A stretch of 64,000 nt of DNA from Bacillus sp. 123MFChir2 (GCF_000383235.1 NZ_KB910935.1:26262-90261), one strand, 5' to 3'; shown: positions 34,050 to 43,072, counted from the first letter of the stretch. A program made the numbers and translations. Notes: generated by a model not told the origin, from the letters alone.

Positions 34050-34895
34050 TTAACTGATAGAAAACTTGTTCAATTTTGCCTCAGTACCAAGCATGACAGT
34101 GTTAAGCTCATTCCCTCGGCTATCTTTTCCCCTTCTGAAATATAGACTGCGTAAAAAATTCTTGCTGTTCACGCGAGCAATCACCTGACTGCGACTCCTC
34201 GGCAAATTGCAGCATTGCGCTAAGCCGCTAATCCAATCAGCGATTTCTTGATGTGGAAGTAACTCTTTGTCAATCATCGTATCCACGATGTTGACCAACC
34301 GCTCATCATCCTCATCGCTAAAAATGTGTCTACCATTATGAAGCATGCCAGAAATAGCAACAAGAACCTCACGCAGCATTGCGATGCTGCTCTCCTCGCA
34401 CTGCACCAACTCGACAAAAACATCCGCACCGTGAGACGCGCTGTGAGCCCAGCCTCCTACTGAAAGGTAACCTCGCAGATCCTTCTCCTCTTTATAATAA
34501 CGGAGCATTGTATGCATTAGTTGCTCAATTTCCGCTTGATTGAAAAATGGATTCTGTCTGTGACGTTGCACAATCAAAACGATAGGCAAGGCAGAGAACG
34601 TCCTCGTAAAAACTGACTGATCATCCTCGCTGCCAATATTATAGAACAAATGGTTCTCATCAGTCAGAACCGTTAAAAGGCTACGCAATTCCTCTTCACT
34701 GAACCTATTCTCTTCCTTAATCCACATATAAAACATCGGATAAATCAGGTTATCCCGTAATTCTGGCTGAGGATCGCCAATGTATTGAAGTAACAAAGGT
34801 AAGAAATCTTGATGCTGCTCACCTTCGCGTAACTGATACCCATCCTTCTCAATTCTTTGCAAATCCAGCATCAATTTGGTCCTTGTGTCGCTCAT
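34050..34895 (-). CDS. DUF2785 domain protein
   Basis: The 281-residue, all-helical, HEAT-like protein matches the DUF2785 family (DNLIYPMFYMWI, LSVGGWAHSASHGADVFVELV, RSLYFRRG). Function unknown; family members are soluble and scattered across Firmicutes. The gene is markedly richer in G+C than its neighbours (many GCC, CTC and ACC codons), which suggests acquisition from another lineage. It lies 108 bp downstream of the peptidase gene on the same strand. Confidence 0.7.
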   Translation of the reverse strand: MSDTRTKLMLDLQRIEKDGYQLREGEQHQDFLPLLLQYIGDPQPELRDNLIYPMFYMWIKEENRFSEEELRSLLTVLTDENHLFYNIGSEDDQSVFTRTFSALPIVLIVQRHRQNPFFNQAEIEQLMHTMLRYYKEEKDLRGYLSVGGWAHSASHGADVFVELVQCEESSIAMLREVLVAISGMLHNGRHIFSDEDDERLVNIVDTMIDKELLPHQEIADWISGLAQCCNLPRSRSQVIARVNSKNFLRSLYFRRGKDSRGNELNTVMLGTEAKLNKFSIS

Positions 34896-35003
34896 TTCCC
34901 CATCCCTCTCATCATTCGTTCTATTTGGTCACTTGTTTTTCCAGCAAAAAACAAGCGCTAAATATGAAAAAAAGCTTCCTTATGTATCCTGTAAGGATAT
35001 CCA

Positions 35004-37019
35004 TTATAAAACCCTAAAATCTTTCATACTTTCTCCAAGAATATGGTGTGAAAACCATATCAAATTCTGCTTCATAATAGCTACATTAATTCCTGGCTGG
35101 TCAGAACTATATTTCATTCCTTTAAATATAATTAATTCTGTATCAACTTCCATATCTCTTAACCCTTGATATAGCTCATATGCATTTGGAGTTGGAATTC
35201 TTGCGTCCTTTTCGCCATGTTGGATTAAGGTGGGAGTACAGGCTGATTTAATATATGTCATTGGTGATGTTTTAGTATATATCTCTGGATCATTCCATGG
35301 ATTATTTCCTAAATGCATCCTAATAAAGTAAGGTATATCTGTATTTACATAATGGGTACTCCAATTCGTAATTCCACCTCCAACTGAAATAGCTTTAAAT
35401 CTACTACTAAATGTGGAACAGAAAGCTGATATATATCCCCCGTTGCTCCATCCCATAACCCCTACTCTATCTTTATCTGCAATCCCTTTGTCAACTAGTT
35501 TATCCACTCCAGATATAACATCATCGTAGTCAGAAATTCCTAGTTTTCTATAGTTTGCTTTTAAGAATTCATTACCATAACCAGAACTTCCCCTGTAGTT
35601 TGGTTCTAAAACTATAAAGCCTTTTTCGATAAACTGTTCAATAGGATATTTCTCATTAAAACAGCCTGAAAATATTGGAAAGGATGCAAAGGCCGGACCA
35701 CCATGGATTACCACTAATAAGGGATATTGTTTATTTGCGTCAAACTCTACTGGGGTCGATAAAACACCCTCTATCTCAAGACCATCACTACTTTTCCATG
35801 AGATTATTTCCCTGTTACTTTTAAGCTTTCCTTTGAAAAAGCTATTTTCATTCGTTATTTTTTTATCTTCTAAATAGATTTCAAAGGTTTCATTTGTTAT
35901 AGCCTTATTATAGGATATATGATTTCCATCCCTTGTTATAGAAGCATCCATTATAAAGCTATCTACTTTTTCGCTTAACATTTCCACAGTGCCATCCTCA
36001 GATAGCAACCCAATAAGATAATTAGTTTTATCCTGCCATCTAATTAAAATTCCCTTAGCTGTCCACCGTAATGGAATAACCGTACTATCAAAATCTGTTA
36101 AAGGTTGAATTAGCTCTCCATTATTAATATCATATATCTCTAATGTACTGTCTTGTATATGAGTCTTATAGTAATCCTTCTCCCTTATGCTTGCTGAGTA
36201 ACATATTTTGCTGCCTTCAGGAGAAAAGCAAACGCTCCCTCCCAACAACCTATCTATATTCATCTTTTGTAGCTCTCCAGTTTTAATATCTAGTATGTAT
36301 AGATCTCCATTCATATAATCTCCCATATCCCGGCTTGGTGTAGCCATAAATACAACCTTTTTCCCATCATTTGAAATATCAAATTCATGGATATGAAAAT
36401 CCTTCCCATCAGTTAGTTGATAAACAACGCTATTTTCGTTTTCATCTTTATATTTATTGGAATCATCTGAATTCACTAGAGGTTCGTATTTATTATTTTG
36501 TATTACTTTTTCTATTTCAATGTAATATAAACAATGATTCTCGTATTCCTTACCTATATGGTGGAAATCCCCATATAGTTCCTTACGTTTCTTTATCACC
36601 TCAGATTCTTTTGAATGTGCAACATAATAAAAACCCTTGCCAGTAGGCTCCCATTTAAATTTACTAACCCCTTCTTTTTCATCAGTAATTTGAACCCCGC
36701 CATAACCATCTATTGACTTAACAAAGATCTGATTCTTCTTATGATCCCCGTCACCAACTGGGCTAAGGTATGCGATATTCCCAGAATCTGGAGACCATAA
36801 TGGGTATGTACTATCTATATCCCTAGTTGTTAATGGGTAACTCTGCTCCTTATTTTTTTCATATATCCATACATGATTCCTATATGTATTGTCTTTCCAG
36901 TTAGCTGTCTTCTTAACAAATGCTACGTTTTTGCCATCATCACTTATGTTTGTACCTGATAAGGTTGGTAATGAAATACTCTCTTCTATACTTAGATATG
37001 CTTTTTCATTCATTTTCAT
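35004..37019 (-). CDS. S9-family (prolyl oligopeptidase-like) serine peptidase, possibly lacking the catalytic His
   Basis: The 671-residue protein has an N-terminal beta-propeller (about 30-400, WSPDSGNIAYL-type blades) and a C-terminal alpha/beta hydrolase domain. The latter has HGGP, the nucleophile motif GWSNGG (Ser about 538) and the acid loop HGEKDARIP. Where family members show ..KGM-x-H.., this one reads IFKGMKYSSDQPG, so the catalytic His may be Tyr. It has no signal peptide, so it is cytoplasmic. The start overlaps the end of a tnsA pseudogene. Probably cargo of an earlier Tn7-like element. Confidence 0.78.
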   Translation of the reverse strand: MKMNEKAYLSIEESISLPTLSGTNISDDGKNVAFVKKTANWKDNTYRNHVWIYEKNKEQSYPLTTRDIDSTYPLWSPDSGNIAYLSPVGDGDHKKNQIFVKSIDGYGGVQITDEKEGVSKFKWEPTGKGFYYVAHSKESEVIKKRKELYGDFHHIGKEYENHCLYYIEIEKVIQNNKYEPLVNSDDSNKYKDENENSVVYQLTDGKDFHIHEFDISNDGKKVVFMATPSRDMGDYMNGDLYILDIKTGELQKMNIDRLLGGSVCFSPEGSKICYSASIREKDYYKTHIQDSTLEIYDINNGELIQPLTDFDSTVIPLRWTAKGILIRWQDKTNYLIGLLSEDGTVEMLSEKVDSFIMDASITRDGNHISYNKAITNETFEIYLEDKKITNENSFFKGKLKSNREIISWKSSDGLEIEGVLSTPVEFDANKQYPLLVVIHGGPAFASFPIFSGCFNEKYPIEQFIEKGFIVLEPNYRGSSGYGNEFLKANYRKLGISDYDDVISGVDKLVDKGIADKDRVGVMGWSNGGYISAFCSTFSSRFKAISVGGGITNWSTHYVNTDIPYFIRMHLGNNPWNDPEIYTKTSPMTYIKSACTPTLIQHGEKDARIPTPNAYELYQGLRDMEVDTELIIFKGMKYSSDQPGINVAIMKQNLIWFSHHILGESMKDFRVL

Positions 37020-37367
37020 TAATAGACCCCCTTGTAATGTCTAGTAATCTAATTTGTTCAATATCAACTGTTAATAAAAAGTCCGTTGTCATAACAATTG
37101 GATCGCCTGTTTTGGGATCAGCTGGGTGTTTAATCCCAAGCTCTTCTTGTGGTAATAAAGGAATTTGTTCACGAATGCCTGAAACAACATCAGAAAATTC
37201 AGTTAAATAAAAGTAGTTCCGTTCCAAATCTGATAAAAACTCATGTTATTTGGCGGTTTTTATACCTTTTAACGTATTTCCGAAAGAAGGCTCCATCTTC
37301 AAGAGCGTTAAGTGGTGGGTAATTAACTCCACTTATCAATTTTAGATGTTCTTTTTCTTTTCGACAC
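37006..37367 (-). pseudogene. tnsA: tnsA pseudogene from an older Tn7-like element
   Basis: Starts GTG TCG AAA AGA AAA AGA at 37367, the same beginning as the intact tnsA (MSKRKR). It is disrupted by stops and a frameshift through about 37240, then reads ERNYFYLTEFSDVVSGIREQIPLLP..LGIKHPADPKTGDPIVMTTDFLLTVD. That segment aligns with intact TnsA residues 60-121, including the catalytic Glu and Asp, with an internal deletion. The region carrying the catalytic Lys and the C-terminus is gone; the frame ends at the start of the peptidase gene. Confidence 0.88.
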
Positions 37368-37417
37368 AAAAACACCCCTTTAGATAATCATATCTAAAGG
37401 GGTAAAACGGTGCAAGG
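37368..37417 (-). mobile_element. Remnant of the older element's right end
   Basis: The hairpin 37375-37402 and the following TAAAACGGTGCAA are identical or nearly so to the intact element's right end (54511-54551), then homology stops where the new element's left terminus TGT begins (37418). It is the interior half of a right end whose outer half may be the CTTATTTCAAATCTATA still next to glmS. Confidence 0.7.
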
Positions 37418-37562
37418 TGTAGGATTAAAATAAAGTTCAATCAAAAGATTGCTACAAACGTTGATTTTATAATAGAAGAAACCTATGTGTTTTGAAAAAA
37501 GATTGATCAAAATGCTTGGGTTTAGTTTTGGATTGCTAAAATTTTTATAAAAAAGATTGATT
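37418..37562. repeat. Left end of the Tn7-like element with three spaced TnsB-type sites
   Basis: Terminal TGTAGGATTAAAATAAAG, then three related sites: 37423-37442 (GATTAAAATAAAGTTCAATC), 37489-37508 (GTTTTGAAAAAAGATTGATC) and 37541-37562 (TTTTTATAAAAAAGATTGAT). The sites are separated by gaps, as in Tn7-L. The innermost overlaps the CD-NTase stop codon. Confidence 0.8.
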
Positions 37563-38943
37563 AAAAAGATCTTTGTAAGGTATTTTCAATTTGAATAGGA
37601 ACATGAATACGGTCTCTCGCTACTACTGTATCCTCGTAAACAATATAGCATTCTACGAAATGATCTCCATTAAAATTAGCAGGTTCTGTACGCTTTTCGA
37701 CTCCCTTTATTATTTGCCCTCGAATACAATTTCTACGAATTGCTTCTTCTCCCCTATTTAAAACTTTCCAATATATATCAAATTTAAATTTCTCATCAGA
37801 ACTTAGTTTTTTTATTGAATCGCGTTCTTGAATGACTTTTTCAAATTCATTTTCAACAATCAAAAATTCAAGTGTTTTTCGACGTTTAATTCTATTTTGA
37901 CTTTTCAAGAGGTCTCTTAAAAATGCAGGTCTGTAACCATCCTGTTTAATGATACAGTCAATTTTAAGAGAATAACGTATATCAACTTTAAATTTATTTT
38001 CAATGAATTCTTCAGTATTAGTTGCTCTAGTATAAGCAGACTCAAAGTAGGCAACAGATTTATTAACCGTTTCTGGAACTGGGAAGGTTTGACCAAATAA
38101 ATATACTAGTGTTTCATATAAGTCTGTACTATCCTCGCCTAAATCTTTAATTTTGTTATAAGCCTTCTTTGCTTTCTTTACGAACTTACACTTTTTATTG
38201 TAGACTTTTTGATTACTGCCTAGAGCATACCAATAAGCTTGTTCTTCATTCAAATCTTTTAAATACTTAAATAAATCCTTTAACAAATCTAAATAATCAG
38301 CAAAAGTTGCAGAATAATATTTAGAATTTTCGTTCAAGAATTTGTAAACTAATGTGTCAATCAATAATCCACCAAATTTAAACCCGATGTTATTTTTCCA
38401 GGCTCTAACTAAATAACAAACATAGCTAAAATTATTATTGGTAGTAATATTGAAAGTATTTGCTTCATCGATCTCTGGAATTGGGTCTGTTTTTTTCCAA
38501 CTACCACCTTCATTTGCATCAGGGTATAAAAAAGAGTCATCCGATTGTTCAAATACAGGGCAGACTTCAATAATCTTTTTTAAACTTTCAAAACTTACAA
38601 CCACAACTTGTCCATCGCCACGTACAATTGTCTTAGGATATCGTTTTTTTATTTCTTTTTTTACATCTTGCAGTAGTTTTGATTGGCCATTCCCATCATG
38701 GTCATCATATTGCTTTTTTTTACTGCTTGGTAAAATAAATAACATATCTACATCACTAAATGATTTAATTGCTGTTTGTCTTCCAAGTGATCCCACAACT
38801 TCACAATGTTCGGTTTCACTTTCACAATCATCGTAATAGGATTTGTTTAATCTCTTTGTAATTTCCTTTACACGTTTAGTCTCTTCTTCAGTATCTTCTA
38901 TCTTTAAAGAATCAATGAATTCTTCCATGTATGTAGCTAGCAT
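37561..38943 (-). CDS. CD-NTase-like nucleotidyltransferase (SMODS), CBASS-type signal synthase
   Basis: The 460-residue protein has the pol-beta nucleotidyltransferase core VVGSLGRQTAIKSFSDVDML, with GS at 51-52 and the metal-binding Asp64 and Asp66. The third acidic position appears to be Glu126 (KKIIEVCPVF) instead of the more common Asp. Such enzymes make cyclic or linear oligonucleotides upon phage infection and activate a partner effector. Its gene lies 12 bases after a SLATT membrane protein, the usual pairing. It is the last cargo gene before the left transposon end. Confidence 0.8.
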   Translation of the reverse strand: MLATYMEEFIDSLKIEDTEEETKRVKEITKRLNKSYYDDCESETEHCEVVGSLGRQTAIKSFSDVDMLFILPSSKKKQYDDHDGNGQSKLLQDVKKEIKKRYPKTIVRGDGQVVVVSFESLKKIIEVCPVFEQSDDSFLYPDANEGGSWKKTDPIPEIDEANTFNITTNNNFSYVCYLVRAWKNNIGFKFGGLLIDTLVYKFLNENSKYYSATFADYLDLLKDLFKYLKDLNEEQAYWYALGSNQKVYNKKCKFVKKAKKAYNKIKDLGEDSTDLYETLVYLFGQTFPVPETVNKSVAYFESAYTRATNTEEFIENKFKVDIRYSLKIDCIIKQDGYRPAFLRDLLKSQNRIKRRKTLEFLIVENEFEKVIQERDSIKKLSSDEKFKFDIYWKVLNRGEEAIRRNCIRGQIIKGVEKRTEPANFNGDHFVECYIVYEDTVVARDRIHVPIQIENTLQRSF

Positions 38944-38955
38944 CCCTTATCTCCT

Positions 38956-39552
38956 TTACTGGTAATTTTCACAATAAAACTTTATTACAAGAATTAAAAT
39001 TGTAATTGTCAAAATGACGGTCCATATTCTCAAAGACATTGGAAATTTATCTTTCCAAGTAAAGCTTTTTTGCTCATCAATCCATTCATGCTGCGCTTGA
39101 TAAAAGAATTTGTAATGGGCATACCAATCGCTAAATGCTATTTGCTTTGTAATGCTTGTAGCATAATAGTCATTCAACAATCTTTTAAGTTTTTCTTGTT
39201 CTTCATCAGTCACATCAGATTCAGTAGAACTGTTTGTCTGATAATACATATCTTTTAACTCATTATGAATTTCCGTTAACCTTATGCCAGCTTCCATATA
39301 ATCTTCTTTTTGAGCACTATATTGATTTATTTGAAGAGCCACCACACTTACTAAAATAATCACAAGAGACACTTCTTTGCTATAGTCAAAAGACGGTGCA
39401 TACAATTGCCATATCCCGATTAATAATGTAATCAAAGCTATTCCACTTGGTACTTTTTCAACAATATCGCAGGTTGCAAAATGCTTTTTAGCACCAAACA
39501 TCACATTGTATCCATGTTCTGCTAACGACTTTAAAAAAATTTCTTTTTTCAT
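38956..39552 (-). CDS. SLATT-domain membrane protein, putative CBASS effector
   Basis: The 198-residue protein has two central helices (SGIALITLLIGIWQLY and SLVIILVSVVALQI), a long polar helical segment, and a third C-terminal helix (WTVILTITILILVIKFY). This is the arrangement of SMODS-associated 2TM (SLATT) proteins, thought to form pores when a nucleotide signal is produced. AAAAGGAGT precedes the ATG. Only about 20 bp separate its start from the hsdS terminator hairpin, leaving no room for an ordinary promoter between them. Confidence 0.78.
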   Translation of the reverse strand: MKKEIFLKSLAEHGYNVMFGAKKHFATCDIVEKVPSGIALITLLIGIWQLYAPSFDYSKEVSLVIILVSVVALQINQYSAQKEDYMEAGIRLTEIHNELKDMYYQTNSSTESDVTDEEQEKLKRLLNDYYATSITKQIAFSDWYAHYKFFYQAQHEWIDEQKSFTWKDKFPMSLRIWTVILTITILILVIKFYCENYQ

Positions 39553-39571
39553 ATTAACTCCTTTTCTATAA

Positions 39572-39611
39572 AAAAAGCATTCTAATATTACGTAATACTA
39601 GAATGCTTTTT
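39572..39611 (-). terminator. Terminator-like hairpin between hsdS and the SLATT gene
   Basis: AAAAAGCATTCTA and TAGAATGCTTTTT form a 13-bp stem around ATATTACGTAATAC, itself nearly palindromic, with TTTTTT on the minus strand. SLATT starts 20 bp downstream. Confidence 0.8.
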
Positions 39612-39616
39612 GATTT

Positions 39617-40864
39617 TTAAATAAACATTTGTTGCATGAATCCTTGTTTTTGTTTTTGTAAAACCTCTATCTTGTGCTGTTCTAATTGAATTTTTCTATC
39701 GTACACCTCGAAAAATTCTCCTATTTTTTTCTGTTCTTTTAGCGATGGAAGATACACTATTTGTTCTTCTAAATCCGATTTACTTAAATTACCTATTGAC
39801 CCATTTCCGCCAGAAACGTGCACATTAATAAACTTTTTATACCATGCTGAGTCCATTAATGCATTGATAAACTCTGGTTCTTCAGCTGTTGCTATTAACA
39901 TGAAACCACCATGAACTGTTTTTTCATCTAAACCTTTAATTAAAGCATGTTTACCAACAAGCCTACTTGAACCATTTGCAGCCGTTATTAAAATATCATT
40001 ATTTTTAACAAAATCAATTTTAATTGCTTCTGGTTTAACGAAAACATCATCTTTCTTCAACAAAAATATATTTTCTAAAATATTTGAGGAACGTAAAACA
40101 CGTACTCCTTTGTCACAAACATCAGAAGGTTTATAAGTTAATCCTCTTTTTATTCTCACAGCTTTACCAAATTTAGTTTCTTCCCATTTTGGATAATCCT
40201 TCCCATCCTCATCCTTAAACCGTAACTCTTGCTTAAAAAGCTTCTGCATATGCCCTTTTTTCTGTTCCTGCAGCAAATCAATTTTTTGTTGTTGGAGTTG
40301 AATTTTTTTATTTAATATATCTACAAATGTGCTGATTTTTTGTTGTTCATGAATCTCAATCGGCATAAAGCTTTTGACTTTTTTTAAGTCTTTCACTGTA
40401 ATATGTGGCTGAGCACTTCCAACTTTTTTTTCAGCTATAAAAATTGGGAGAATTTTTTCTTTAAAGAGATGTAGTGAATATGGAACATCTATTTTATTTT
40501 TAGCTCTTATAATTAACATTGCCGAATTAATTCGCACAAATGGATAAGAATTAATTTCATTAAAAAGAGCTAACTTTCCTAATCTGGAACCTCTGGAAGT
40601 CAATACCAAATCATGTTGTTGAACAATACCTTTTCTAAGTGATTCATGCTTTTCCTTAGAAATCCAATTTGTCTCTTTAAAACTAAAACCTATTTCAGTA
40701 AGATTATTTGCATTCAAAAAAAGGCAATGTCCTTCTTTGAAGAAATCATTCTCACTAGGGTAATTTTTTCCCCTATCACCATCAATAAAATCAAAGTAAT
40801 CGTGTAAAGATACAGGAATCCATTCCCCACTAAATTCTTTAAATCTCAACTTTGGTACATTCAC
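39617..40864 (-). CDS. hsdS: Type I restriction-modification specificity subunit
   Basis: The 415-residue HsdS has two target-recognition domains (about 5-165 and 215-375). They are separated and followed by coiled-coil conserved regions with near-repeats (EQQKISTFVDILNKKIQLQQQKIDLLQEQKKGHMQKLF and EQKKIGEFFEVYDRKIQLEQHKIEVLQKQKQGFMQQMF). It reads the bipartite DNA target for HsdM and HsdR. It starts 3 bases after hsdM. Which sequence it recognises cannot be deduced. Confidence 0.9.
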   Translation of the reverse strand: MNVPKLRFKEFSGEWIPVSLHDYFDFIDGDRGKNYPSENDFFKEGHCLFLNANNLTEIGFSFKETNWISKEKHESLRKGIVQQHDLVLTSRGSRLGKLALFNEINSYPFVRINSAMLIIRAKNKIDVPYSLHLFKEKILPIFIAEKKVGSAQPHITVKDLKKVKSFMPIEIHEQQKISTFVDILNKKIQLQQQKIDLLQEQKKGHMQKLFKQELRFKDEDGKDYPKWEETKFGKAVRIKRGLTYKPSDVCDKGVRVLRSSNILENIFLLKKDDVFVKPEAIKIDFVKNNDILITAANGSSRLVGKHALIKGLDEKTVHGGFMLIATAEEPEFINALMDSAWYKKFINVHVSGGNGSIGNLSKSDLEEQIVYLPSLKEQKKIGEFFEVYDRKIQLEQHKIEVLQKQKQGFMQQMFI

Positions 40865-40867
40865 ACT

Positions 40868-42421
40868 CTACACCCCCAATTCTTTGAAGTATGCAGCTAG
40901 TTCTTCATCGACTTTGGCGATTTCTTCATCGATTTCTTGAAGGCGTTTTGCTACTGCTTCTAAATCAACTGGTTCTTCTTCCTCAAATGTATCTACATAA
41001 CGAGGGATGTTTAAGTTATAGTCATTTTCCTTGATCTCATCTAATGTTGCGGCGTAAGAGTATTTATCAATTGTTTCACGATTTAAATATGTCTCAACGA
41101 TTTTTTCAACATGTTCGTCTGATAAATGGTTTTGATTTTTACCTTTTTCAAACTCATTTGAAGCATCGATAAACATAACGTTATCATCGTGCTTACGGCA
41201 TTTTTTGAACACTAAAATACACGTAGGAATGCTTGTACCGAAGAAAATATTCCCTGGTAGACCGATAACTGCGTCTAAATAGTTTTTTTCTTCGATTAAA
41301 TATTTACGAATGACACCTTCTGCAGCACCACGGAATAAGACACCATGTGGTAATACAACTGCAAATGTACCGTTATCATCTAAATGATGAATAAAGTGTT
41401 GTACGAATGCAAAGTCAGCTTTTGATTTTGGTGCTAATTTTGCGTAATTACTGAAACGTTCATCATCTTGGAATTTATCATCAGCACTCCATTTTGCACT
41501 ATATGGTGGATTGGCAACGATTGCTTCAAAGCGTTTATCCATGTGCTGTGGTTCTTCTAACGTATCTGCATTTTTAATATCAAAGCGTTGGTATGGAATA
41601 TCATGTAGCAACATATTCATACGCGCTAAGTTGTACGTTGTCGATACTTTTTCTTGGCCGTAGTAGTTATAAACTTTTGCTTCTTTACCTACGCGTAGTA
41701 ACAGTGAACCAGATCCACACGTACCATCATAAACATCTTTGATTTCTGTTTTACCAGCTGTAACGATTTTCGCTAAAATGCGTGATACTTGTTGTGGCGT
41801 GTAAAACTCGCCGGCTTTTTTTCCTGCATTCGCAGCAAATTGTGAAATCATATATTCATAGGCATCACCAAGTACATCGATTTCCACATCGTCTTGTAAA
41901 AATGGAATATCTGCAATATTCACAAGTACTTTCGCAATTAGTTCTGAACGTGCTTTTACGGTACGCCCTAATTTTGATGAGTTTAAATCCATATCATCAA
42001 ATAAGTTTTCAAAGTCTTCTTGGCTATCTGCACCCATTGTAGAAGCTTCAATCGCTTTTACACCATTTTGAAGCATTTCAATATCAAAGTTACCATTCGC
42101 ACCTAATTCGATTTCTTTTACGAATGTAGAGAATAAATATTGAGGTGTGATGACATAACCTAATTCATTAATTAAATACTCTTGTAAATCTTCATGATAT
42201 TCTTCATTTCCCCAAGCTTCCGCAAAGTTTAATTCATCTTCCGCAAGTAATGAATTTGCACGTGATTCTACTTTTTCTGATAAATAGCGATAGAAAATCA
42301 ATCCTAAAATATAATCTTTAAACTCATAAGCATCCATTTGACCTCGTAAGTCATTAGCCATTGCCCATAGCTTCTTATGTAACTCAGTTTGCTGCTGGCG
42401 TTGTTTTTCACTTGTTGTCAT
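40868..42421 (-). CDS. hsdM: Type I restriction-modification methyltransferase subunit
   Basis: The 517-residue HsdM has an N-terminal helical domain, the SAM motif DGTCGSGSLLLRV and the catalytic NPPY (VANPPYSAKW) of N6-adenine methyltransferases, followed by a C-terminal coiled coil that meets HsdS. It methylates the HsdS target and forms the core of the restriction complex. It sits between two specificity genes in one operon. Confidence 0.93.
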   Translation of the reverse strand: MTTSEKQRQQQTELHKKLWAMANDLRGQMDAYEFKDYILGLIFYRYLSEKVESRANSLLAEDELNFAEAWGNEEYHEDLQEYLINELGYVITPQYLFSTFVKEIELGANGNFDIEMLQNGVKAIEASTMGADSQEDFENLFDDMDLNSSKLGRTVKARSELIAKVLVNIADIPFLQDDVEIDVLGDAYEYMISQFAANAGKKAGEFYTPQQVSRILAKIVTAGKTEIKDVYDGTCGSGSLLLRVGKEAKVYNYYGQEKVSTTYNLARMNMLLHDIPYQRFDIKNADTLEEPQHMDKRFEAIVANPPYSAKWSADDKFQDDERFSNYAKLAPKSKADFAFVQHFIHHLDDNGTFAVVLPHGVLFRGAAEGVIRKYLIEEKNYLDAVIGLPGNIFFGTSIPTCILVFKKCRKHDDNVMFIDASNEFEKGKNQNHLSDEHVEKIVETYLNRETIDKYSYAATLDEIKENDYNLNIPRYVDTFEEEEPVDLEAVAKRLQEIDEEIAKVDEELAAYFKELGV

Positions 42422-42433
42422 CTATATGACCTC

Positions 42434-43024
42434 CTATTGTTCTGTGATCTTCACCATTTGATGATGAAGAAATAATTGTTCCAATGTATCTTTTTCTTTT
42501 AAAAGCGCTGACTTTTTCTTCTTTAATTGTGCTATTTGTCCAAGCTTTCGTTGCTTTTCAATGGTCGGAAGCACAAGCTCAATTTCTTTTACATTCGATA
42601 ACTTTAATGAAGAAATAATACTTCCTTCTGTAAATAGCGCAATTTGTTTTTGAATCGAAGGATGTTCATTAAATAACCACTCCATAAAATGCACATCTAC
42701 TTCTTCCGAGAAGCTTATTTTCATAAAGTTATTTGTCAACAATAGACCTTGATATTCTGGAGGAAACCAAACAACCTTTTGCGTTAATGTATGCAGTACA
42801 AGGCTTTTCGTATCTGTTAATACTTCTTGTTTAATCTTCTCTTTTTTCACATAAATCGAGCGATCTTTTTCTTGGGAAATCCGATAATCGGTTCCAAGTA
42901 AATGATTGAACTCTTTTAATGTTACTAACTGCAGTTGAACACTGTCTTCATTCAAATTCGACGTTTCAATCCGATTTGTAAAAACGCCTTGTGTGACTTC
43001 TGCACATTCTCTTAACTTCATCAT
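42434..43024 (-). CDS. Half-size HsdS-like protein with a single recognition domain
   Basis: The 196-residue protein resembles half an HsdS: one recognition-like domain (about 1-155) and a C-terminal coiled coil (PTIEKQRKLGQIAQLKKKKSALLKEKDTLEQLFLHHQ), the spacer helix type of specificity subunits. It opens the hsdS'-hsdM-hsdS operon. GGGGAGGT precedes tandem ATGs. It may dimerise to give a second specificity or modulate the full HsdS; this is inference. Confidence 0.78.
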   Translation of the reverse strand: MMKLRECAEVTQGVFTNRIETSNLNEDSVQLQLVTLKEFNHLLGTDYRISQEKDRSIYVKKEKIKQEVLTDTKSLVLHTLTQKVVWFPPEYQGLLLTNNFMKISFSEEVDVHFMEWLFNEHPSIQKQIALFTEGSIISSLKLSNVKEIELVLPTIEKQRKLGQIAQLKKKKSALLKEKDTLEQLFLHHQMVKITEQ

Positions 43025-43054
43025 ATGACCTCCCCTCTGGTCATTATATTAAAT

Positions 43055-43072
43055 GATATTTTAAATAATATC
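43055..43072. promoter_or_regulatory. 18-bp palindrome upstream of the hsdS'-hsdM-hsdS operon
   Basis: GATATT-TTAAAT-AATATC is a perfect palindrome about 30 bp upstream of the first start codon, with a further GATATTTTTTAAAATA nearby (43099-43114). It lies in the promoter region of the modification genes, a candidate operator. Confidence 0.5.
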
